From an uncultured Verrucomicrobiota bacterium (GTDB lineage: Bacteria > Verrucomicrobiota > Kiritimatiellia > RFP12 > UBA1067): a stretch of DNA of 10,720 nt. The notes below the pieces were generated by a model. The model made no database searches. It was not told the DNA's origin and worked only from the letters and a program-made list of their open reading frames with translations. Positions within the stretch are counted from its first letter, which is position 1. Every line of letters starts with the position of its first letter. The position numbers and the translations under genes were made by a program. Where the stretch lies: the NCBI GenBank assembly GCA_947305825.1, contig CAMZET010000030.1, positions 1 to 10,720 on the forward strand, written 5' to 3'. This document shows, one piece after another, positions 1-5,177 of this stretch.

Positions 1-52
1 TCCCGACCCCCACGTTGCGAACGTGATGCTCTACCAACTGAGCTACTTCCCC
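1..52 (-). tRNA. tRNA-Ala (anticodon CGC), 3' part cut by the window edge
   Basis: Reading the minus strand from 52 down to 1 gives a canonical tRNA 5' portion. The acceptor strand is GGGGAAG, followed by U8 and A9, the D-arm GCUC/GAGC with the GG pair in its loop, and A26. The anticodon stem is UCACG/CGUGG around loop UUCGCAA, then variable loop GGGUC and the first four T-stem bases GGGA. U33 is followed by CGC, which reads GCG alanine codons. The count is exactly 52 standard positions with no insertions, so the 5' end is well placed at 52. The T-loop, 3' acceptor strand and any encoded CCA lie outside the window, so the G3:U70 identity pair of tRNA-Ala cannot be checked. It is transcribed away from the protein-coding operon. 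Confidence 0.9.
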
Positions 53-72
53 ATCGGTTGAAAACGACGTAT

Positions 73-101
73 ATTTTATCATATTTCGCGGAGGTGCGCA
101 A
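73..101 (-). promoter_or_regulatory. Candidate sigma-70 promoter for the tRNA
   Basis: On the minus strand, TTGCGC (101-96) and TAAAAT (78-73) are separated by 17 bases, a normal sigma-70 arrangement. The predicted start would be near 66, leaving a leader of about 13 bases before the tRNA 5' end at 52. The surrounding AT-rich patch (62-86) stands out from the GC-rich background. Both hexamers deviate from consensus, and an alternative -10 (TATGAT) overlaps, so the exact boxes are uncertain. Confidence 0.45.
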
Positions 102-148
102 GGGGGCAAATCGGAAATTCATGGCGGCGGCAAATTCCTCCGGTCGGC

Positions 149-190
149 GAAAAGGGTTTTCAGACACGTTGAAATGGGTTTTTAGACAGG
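149..190. repeat. Imperfect direct repeat, two 20-base copies offset by 22
   Basis: Positions 149-168 and 171-190 match at 17 of 20 bases. Both read GAAA-N-GGGTTTT-Y-AGACA followed by a variable base and G. The second copy runs into the left arm of the inverted repeat at 179-210. No function can be assigned. It could be a remnant of a duplicated repeat end or a tandem protein-binding site between the divergent tRNA and operon promoters. Confidence 0.5.
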
Positions 191-282
191 ATTTACAGGC
201 TTCGCAGGATATACCCCGCCCGCCTTCTCCTCAACTCAACTCCATAATCAATCCTGTGAATCCTGTAAATCCTGTCAAAAAA
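179..282. repeat. Long imperfect inverted repeat with 9-base internal units
   Basis: The arms 179-210 and 251-282 are reverse complements over 32 bases with three mismatches, around a 40-base loop. The right arm consists of three head-to-tail 9-base units, ATCCTGTGA, ATCCTGTAA and ATCCTGTCA (251-277), followed by a short A-run. The left arm carries the complementary CAGGAT-type units, slightly decayed. It lies between divergently transcribed units, so it is not an ordinary shared terminator. Elements of this ATCCTGTNA kind occur between genes in many bacterial genomes, and this is probably one copy of a dispersed intergenic palindrome. Confidence 0.8.
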
Positions 283-340
283 GGCCAGATGAAATGCCGT
301 CGTGGCATGCGAAAAAAGCGGCGGCGCGGCAAGCGCCCAC

Positions 341-369
341 TTGCCATAGCGGGGCAGAAGTGGTATAAT
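341..369 (+). promoter_or_regulatory. Strong sigma-70 promoter with extended -10, heading the operon
   Basis: TTGCCA (341-346) and a perfect TATAAT (364-369) are separated by exactly 17 bases. TGG directly precedes the -10, giving an extended -10 (TGNTATAAT). The expected transcription start is 376 or 377. The coding start proposed for the first gene is the ATG at 377, so the message may have no 5' leader. This is the only clear promoter before the eight-gene run. Confidence 0.8.
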
Positions 370-376
370 GTGCGTC

Positions 377-1180
377 ATGATAACCTTCCTTCTAGCGATA
401 GGCAGTGGAGCGGCTGCTTTTCTGTTGGCGTTTTTCGCGGCCGGCATTGGAGCCGGGTGGAGCGTCTTCGTCGCGCTCGCGGCCTTTTTCACGGTGCAGG
501 CGACCGTCTCCTGGCGCTGCATGAGGCTCATGAGAGCGGACATGAAGGTGGTCGAAGGGATAATGAACGAGACGAAGCGCGGCATCGACGCGAAGGTGGC
601 GAAGTGGCAGTTCCGTCCGCCAGGGAGTCTGCAGGAGGCGCAGAAGATTCTCGAGGGCGACATGGCGGCTGGAGTGCGCAAGGCGCTGGAAGCGACCGCG
701 CGGCTCGACAGGTTCCGTCCGTGGGTGCTGTTCGCGGAGCGTCAAGCGGCGACGGCGCGGCTGCAGCTGGCATGGATTATCAAGGATTACAAGGCGGTCG
801 ACGAATACATGGCCAAGGCGTTGCTGGTCGACCCGTCGACGCTATCGATGAAGATGGCGAGGATGTACATGACTGGAGCGCCGAGCGCGGAAATCGAGAA
901 GGTGTACCGCAAGGCGGCGGCGCGTTCGCGCTACAACGGCAACGTGCTGCCGGCGGCGTGCATGAGCTGGGTACTGGTCAAGCGCGGCGAGGACGAGGCG
1001 GCTTTCAAGCTCCTGGGCGAAGCGCTCAAGAAGAGCGACAACGCCGTGCTCAAGGCGAACCACGAGCACTTGATGAACAACCGCCCGTCGCACTTCTCGA
1101 ACACGAACCTTGGCGACCAGTGGTTTTCGCTGCATCTGGAGGAGCCGAAGATGCGAGCGGCGAGGCGCCAGATGCGCTAG
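377..1180 (+). CDS. Unrecognised two-helix membrane protein with TPR-like repeats
   Basis: This is a 267-residue protein of unknown function. Two hydrophobic helices lie at about residues 3-22 and 27-46. They are followed by a basic stretch (R47, R50, R53, K57), which suggests the long C-terminal part is cytoplasmic by the positive-inside rule. Residues about 123-153 (Q-A-A-T-A-R-L ... D-P-S) and about 190-225 look like helical TPR-type repeats, which usually mediate protein contacts. The C-terminus has a distinctive N-R-P-S-H-F-S-N and G-D-Q-W-F-S-L segment that could define a family. An in-frame ATG at 368 would add three residues, but it lies inside the -10 box of the promoter, so 377 is preferred. 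Neither start has a good Shine-Dalgarno sequence. It is probably the first gene of the operon, 75 bases upstream of the sugar kinase/nucleotidyltransferase gene. A membrane scaffold role is only a guess. Confidence 0.8.
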   Translation: MITFLLAIGSGAAAFLLAFFAAGIGAGWSVFVALAAFFTVQATVSWRCMRLMRADMKVVEGIMNETKRGIDAKVAKWQFRPPGSLQEAQKILEGDMAAGVRKALEATARLDRFRPWVLFAERQAATARLQLAWIIKDYKAVDEYMAKALLVDPSTLSMKMARMYMTGAPSAEIEKVYRKAAARSRYNGNVLPAACMSWVLVKRGEDEAAFKLLGEALKKSDNAVLKANHEHLMNNRPSHFSNTNLGDQWFSLHLEEPKMRAARRQMR

Positions 1181-1230
1181 CGGCGGCATCCCGGCGGAAA
1201 CGGGCAAAGGAGCGGACGAAGCAAAGACGA

Positions 1231-1244
1231 AGGGGAGAAAGGAG
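1231..1244 (+). promoter_or_regulatory. Ribosome binding site supporting a GTG start
   Basis: The purine-rich AGGGGAGAAAGGAG holds two Shine-Dalgarno-like cores. The nearer one, AAAGGAG at 1238-1244, is 11 bases from the GTG at 1256. No ATG in the right frame lies nearby before the conserved LAAGFGTRLRP motif, so this site supports the GTG start. Confidence 0.65.
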
Positions 1245-1255
1245 ACTGCGGGCAA

Positions 1256-3031
1256 GTGAAGTTTGAACGGGCGAGAAAAGCGGTAGTGCTTGCGGCGGGT
1301 TTCGGGACCCGTCTGCGCCCGTTCACGGCCTCGACACCCAAGCCCCTTCTGCCCGTCTGGGGCGAACCCATGCTCTCGCGCGTCGTCGACCTCCTCCGCA
1401 GCTGGGGCGTCGAGGAAATAGCGGTGAACTGCCACCATCTGCACGGGCAAGTGGAAGCATGGTGCGAAAAGAACGGCTGCCGGGCAGTCCACGAGCCGGA
1501 AATTCTGGGCACGGGCGGCGTCCTCAACCAGCTGCGCGATTGGATAGGCGGCGACGACTTCTATCTCGCCAACGGCGACATCGTGGTGGAGAATGCGCCG
1601 GAAGAGGGTCTCGGCGGAGAAACGGCGCCGGCGTCCGGTGCACAGACGCTCGGCTGGTGCCTCGTCAGCGAAGACGGCCCGCGCACTATCGAGGCCGAGC
1701 CGGAGCACGGCTTCGTGACGTGCTGGCACTCCCCAGATCCGGGCTGGCCCGGCACTTTCACGTACTGCGGCATCGCTCGCCTCCGCGCCAAAGTCCTCGA
1801 CTACGTGGCGCCGCAGGGGTTCTCATCCATCGTGGACGCCTACGAGAAGGCGGCGATGGACGGCTGGCTGATGCGCTCGGTGCGGTGCGACGGCATGCTT
1901 TGGACAGACGCCGGCACGGTCGAGACGTACATGGAGCTCAACCGCGACGGCAAGGAGCACGCATACGCGAAGATTCCGCAGGTCTCTGCGGCGCTCGCGG
2001 CGCTCGGCGGCGGCAAGCACGGCAGCGGCGGCGGCGTGGAATTCGCGGGCGCTCGCGGCAGCGACCGAGCCTTCTTCAAAACCGACGGCGCCTACATAAT
2101 CGTCTACGACGACGCCAAGCGAGGCGAAAACGCCCGCTACGCCTCGCACGCCCGCTTCCTGGCAGCGCACGGCATCCGCGTACCGAAAGTCCTTGCTGAT
2201 TTGCCGCAAGCCAAGACGCTCGTGCTGGAGGATGCCGGCGGCGACGACCTGCTGTCGCGCTCGCGCGTCCGCGGCGAAGACCGTCTGTACGACTACGTGG
2301 CGGCGGTCGAGGAGCTCGCCCGCTTCAACGCGCTGCTCGCGGCCGCGAAGGCGGAGGGCGTCGCGCTCGAACCGAAGTTCGACGCCGCGCTGTACAAATG
2401 GGAGCGAGACCTTTTCGCGGAGCACTGCCTGGGGACGCGCTTCCGCAGAGGTCTCCCGGCAGACGTCGAAAAGGAACTCGAGCAGGCGGCGGCACGGCTT
2501 CTGGAAGAGCCGCCGGCGCTCGTGCACCGCGACTTCCAGTCCACGAACATCGTCTGGAACACGAAGGACTTCAAGATTATAGACTTCCAGGGGATGCGCG
2601 AAGGCGCGGCGGCGTACGACCTCGCCAGCCTCCTGTACGACCCGTACATCGAGCTGCGCGACGGCGAGCGACGCGCGCTCGCCGCGCTGTACGCCAAGAA
2701 GAGCGGCCATTCGGGCATAGCCGACGTGCTTCCCTTCGCCGCCGTCCAGCGTCTGGTGCAGGCTTTGGGCGCGTACGGCAGGCTCGCAAGCGTCGGCAAG
2801 AAGGAATTCTCGCGCCACGTCCTGCCGGCGCTGCAGAATCTGCTGACGGCGGCGGACGAGGCCGGCTTCGACGCCACGGGAGCCCTCGCGGAAGACCTCA
2901 TCGCCGAAGAGCAGAAAAACCTGCGACAAGCCGGCGGCGAGCACGGCCACGAGCGCCACGACTGCGGCTGCGGCGAGCACGGCTGCGAAGGCCACGGCCA
3001 CCACCACTGCGACTGCGGAGGCGAGAAATGA
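1256..3031 (+). CDS. Fused sugar-1-phosphate nucleotidyltransferase and sugar kinase (MurU-AmgK-like)
   Basis: This is a 591-residue bifunctional protein. Residues 8-240 form an NTP-transferase domain. They include the nucleotide-binding loop LAAGFGTRLRP (12-22), the catalytic-type lysine K29 in TPKPLLPV, HEPEILGTGG (79-88), and the metal-binding aspartates D108 (NGD) and D218 (WTDAGT). Residues about 250-555 form an aminoglycoside-phosphotransferase-fold kinase, with a GSDR-x-FF N-lobe loop, LEDAGGDDLL, the catalytic loop H424-R-D426 with N431, and the metal-binding D443 in IDFQG. In Pseudomonas, separate AmgK (MurNAc/GlcNAc anomeric kinase) and MurU (MurNAc-alpha-1-phosphate uridylyltransferase) turn recycled MurNAc into UDP-MurNAc. 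A one-chain kinase plus uridylyltransferase suggests the same two steps. Other sugars or nucleotides are possible, since substrate cannot be read from motifs. The last 34 residues are unusually rich in His and Cys. The stop overlaps the next ATG (ATGA). Confidence 0.88.
   Translation: MKFERARKAVVLAAGFGTRLRPFTASTPKPLLPVWGEPMLSRVVDLLRSWGVEEIAVNCHHLHGQVEAWCEKNGCRAVHEPEILGTGGVLNQLRDWIGGDDFYLANGDIVVENAPEEGLGGETAPASGAQTLGWCLVSEDGPRTIEAEPEHGFVTCWHSPDPGWPGTFTYCGIARLRAKVLDYVAPQGFSSIVDAYEKAAMDGWLMRSVRCDGMLWTDAGTVETYMELNRDGKEHAYAKIPQVSAALAALGGGKHGSGGGVEFAGARGSDRAFFKTDGAYIIVYDDAKRGENARYASHARFLAAHGIRVPKVLADLPQAKTLVLEDAGGDDLLSRSRVRGEDRLYDYVAAVEELARFNALLAAAKAEGVALEPKFDAALYKWERDLFAEHCLGTRFRRGLPADVEKELEQAAARLLEEPPALVHRDFQSTNIVWNTKDFKIIDFQGMREGAAAYDLASLLYDPYIELRDGERRALAALYAKKSGHSGIADVLPFAAVQRLVQALGAYGRLASVGKKEFSRHVLPALQNLLTAADEAGFDATGALAEDLIAEEQKNLRQAGGEHGHERHDCGCGEHGCEGHGHHHCDCGGEK
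3017..3021 (+). promoter_or_regulatory. Shine-Dalgarno site fixing the start at 3028
   Basis: GGAGG lies six bases before the ATG at 3028, inside the last codons of the upstream gene. It decides between this start and the open frame that continues back to 2398 inside the kinase domain. The ATGA stop/start overlap at 3028-3031 supports translational coupling. Confidence 0.75.
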
Positions 3032-5163
3032 ATGCCGTGCGCCAGTTCCTGGGTCGGGTCGCGAAACTCGGCACGCGCCGCAAAGACACGGTGAAAACCA
3101 CGGCAATGGGACGCGAACGCGAATTTATCGCAAGGGACATCGGCGACGACACTTTCATTTTCGAAAAAGGCATAGGCAAGCATCTCGACGAGCATCCGAG
3201 CGTCTTGATTGTCGAAAAATCCTCCCTGCGGCGCAAAGCCGTCGGCCGCGTGTTCACGATGACGACTGGCAACCACTCCGTCGCCGCATTCCCCCTTCTC
3301 GACGGCCGCTTCTGGAAACTGTCGCGCGTGCCCAAACTCAAGCACGGCGACGTGCTCATGAAGGAAATCCTCTGCTCCAACGTCGTCGGCGGCAAAATCG
3401 AGATTTCCCAGCGCGACGTGCCGTCCAAACGTCTCTACAAGGCCGATGAATGGCTTCTTTCGCCGGAAATCGGCTTCGGCCTCGGCGACATAGTCATGGG
3501 AGACCGCAACGACATCACGCTCGACCACTACCGCCAGATAGGCCAGGAATGGCGCGTCAAGCCGCTCGCCTGGACGCAGCAGGAAATGAAAGTAGCCATA
3601 GGCGGCACAAAGAAGAGGATTGCCTCGAAGTTGCGCTACTACCATTCGATGAAGGGCGTGCATTTCCTGACGCTTGGCGGCTTCAAGACGTTCGCCGCGC
3701 TTGCGAAGACCGACATGGAGGCGTTCACGAAAGCGCTGCGCGAGCTCGTGTCGGTATACGAAGGCAACCAGTATTCGTTCACGCGAATGCCCAAGCTGCG
3801 CGGGCACCATGAGATAGAGCTTTTCGGCCTGCGACGCGGCGTGTCGCTCGAACGCATCATCCCGGAACTCGAGCGGTTGATGGAAGCCATCGCGCTCGGG
3901 CGCATCGACCAGCCGGCCGTCGCCAAGCGCATCGACGAAATCGCCGCCCTGTACGAATCGCTGCTCTCGTCGCCGGAACTCGCCGACGAAACCTCCAAGG
4001 CTTTCACGTCGCTGCTCTACATGTGCGTGACGGGCGAAGTATACGCCCGCAACGGCGAAGGTTCCACGCTGGCGTTCGACGACCGCCGCACGGCGATTCC
4101 CGGCGCCACGTACGTCGACGGGCGAGCAACCATGCATCCGGGCGCCGACGACCGCACCGAGGTCCTCCTCTCCAACATCCGCGCGCTAATGTCGAAGGAC
4201 GAGGTAATCGAATACGCAAACGTCTACGAACTGCGCGAAGACGGCGACGACATCGTTCCGCCGGGTCTGGGGCGAACGCGCGAAGTCGTCTACAAGACAA
4301 ACCGCGGTCCGCTCGAGCACAGCCTCATCGAGAAGCGCTTCTCGCGCTCCGCAAAGGACTACTCCTCCTACATGCTCGCCCGTATCGAGTGCCTCAAAGC
4401 CCTCGGCATCAGCCTCAGCGAATACCGCATCCTCCGGCGCCGCAGGACTTCGAGCCGCAGACCGCTCGACTTCTACATCCGCAAACGCCTCGACGGCGAA
4501 GCAATGGACTCCATACCCAAGAGCTACTTCTGCAACGCCGACGACTCGTCCATCGAGGAAAAGGACGTCGTGCTCGCGCTTGCACAACTCATGGGCGACG
4601 CAGCCGCGCAGAACATGGCGATGAAGAAGTTCGACCCCGAGACCTACTCGCCGCTGTTCGGCGTCGGAAAGGAAATCTACGAGTTCGAATACGACATCAT
4701 CGCCGGGCGCGTCGTCCCGAAGAAAGTCGCCACCTGCTCCGTCCGGGGCTCCTTCGGCTGGCCTTGCACGGACCACACCGACGAAAACCTGACGCGCGTC
4801 ATGTCGTTCTATTTCGCGCACTACGCGCACGCGCTCAAGGAATACCAGAAGCGCCACAACGCCACTATGGCGGAAGTCGCCGAGCGCTTCATGGCCGGTT
4901 TCGAGTTCCGTACACACGCGATGGAATGGCAGCTCTCGGTGATGCGCGACAAACTCGAAGACTTCCGTCCCGGCCTCTCGCGCGAATACAGCTTCGACCG
5001 CAAGTGGCGTTTCGTCATGTGGTCTCTCGAACGTCAGGAACGCCGTCTGCCCATACTGCGCAAGATGTTCTTCCGGAGGGTAGAGCTAGTCGAGCAGGAA
5101 GACGCCAAGACCCCGCTGCAATCGGGCGGCGACGACGCCGAAGAGATTGAAATAGTGCAATAG
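3028..5163 (+). CDS. Large unrecognised protein (711 residues), translationally coupled to the sugar kinase fusion
   Basis: I do not recognise a named family for this protein. It is soluble-looking, with no signal peptide or membrane helix. The N-terminal 200 residues look beta-rich, the middle (about 200-340) is helical and charged, and the C-terminus is acidic (DDAEEIEIVQ). Conserved-looking stretches include FGLGDIVMGD (about 150-160), VYKTNRGPLE (from V421), FGVGKEIYEFEYD (from F544) and CSVRGSFGWP. In the C-terminal half, a lysine (K423), a hinge-like FYIRKRLDGE (482-491), a GD-x4-N motif (G523, D524, N529) and an LFG triplet (543-545) follow the order of kinase-fold motifs, but the expected DFG aspartate is a leucine. 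This is suggestive only. The ATGA overlap with the MurU-AmgK-like gene argues for a related role, possibly in envelope sugar metabolism. The open frame runs upstream to 2398, but that extension is low-complexity Arg-rich sequence and is rejected. Confidence 0.85.
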   Translation: MNAVRQFLGRVAKLGTRRKDTVKTTAMGREREFIARDIGDDTFIFEKGIGKHLDEHPSVLIVEKSSLRRKAVGRVFTMTTGNHSVAAFPLLDGRFWKLSRVPKLKHGDVLMKEILCSNVVGGKIEISQRDVPSKRLYKADEWLLSPEIGFGLGDIVMGDRNDITLDHYRQIGQEWRVKPLAWTQQEMKVAIGGTKKRIASKLRYYHSMKGVHFLTLGGFKTFAALAKTDMEAFTKALRELVSVYEGNQYSFTRMPKLRGHHEIELFGLRRGVSLERIIPELERLMEAIALGRIDQPAVAKRIDEIAALYESLLSSPELADETSKAFTSLLYMCVTGEVYARNGEGSTLAFDDRRTAIPGATYVDGRATMHPGADDRTEVLLSNIRALMSKDEVIEYANVYELREDGDDIVPPGLGRTREVVYKTNRGPLEHSLIEKRFSRSAKDYSSYMLARIECLKALGISLSEYRILRRRRTSSRRPLDFYIRKRLDGEAMDSIPKSYFCNADDSSIEEKDVVLALAQLMGDAAAQNMAMKKFDPETYSPLFGVGKEIYEFEYDIIAGRVVPKKVATCSVRGSFGWPCTDHTDENLTRVMSFYFAHYAHALKEYQKRHNATMAEVAERFMAGFEFRTHAMEWQLSVMRDKLEDFRPGLSREYSFDRKWRFVMWSLERQERRLPILRKMFFRRVELVEQEDAKTPLQSGGDDAEEIEIVQ

Positions 5164-5177
5164 GGGAGCCTATTTCG

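Noticed and set aside
251..277. CRISPR-like array from the three 9-base units
   Set aside because: The units abut with no spacers, are far too short, and no cas gene is present.
179..282. Shared bidirectional transcription terminator
   Set aside because: The flanking genes diverge from this point, so neither needs termination here, although the A/T ends of the arms look terminator-like.
368..376. ATG at 368 as start of the first gene
   Set aside because: Its bases are part of the TATAAT box, so it would lie upstream of the expected transcription start. It remains possible only if another promoter further upstream is used.
58..1266. Open frame of 402 codons on the plus strand over the left intergenic region and first gene
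   Set aside because: It translates the 9-base repeat units and then a frame-shifted, Arg/Gly-rich shadow of the membrane protein gene. It has no domain and would overlap the real promoter.
2398..3027. 210-codon upstream extension of the 711-residue protein
   Set aside because: The extension reads the kinase domain out of frame and is Arg-rich. The GGAGG site and ATGA overlap at 3028 give a proper start.
1823..3106. Minus-strand open frame of 427 codons
   Set aside because: It is antisense to the kinase domain and Cys/His tail, rich in Ala, Arg and Val without domains. It is a codon-bias shadow.
2293..4137. Minus-strand open frame of 614 codons
   Set aside because: It lies antisense to two real genes. 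GC-rich codon bias creates such frames, and its composition is low-complexity with no recognisable motif.
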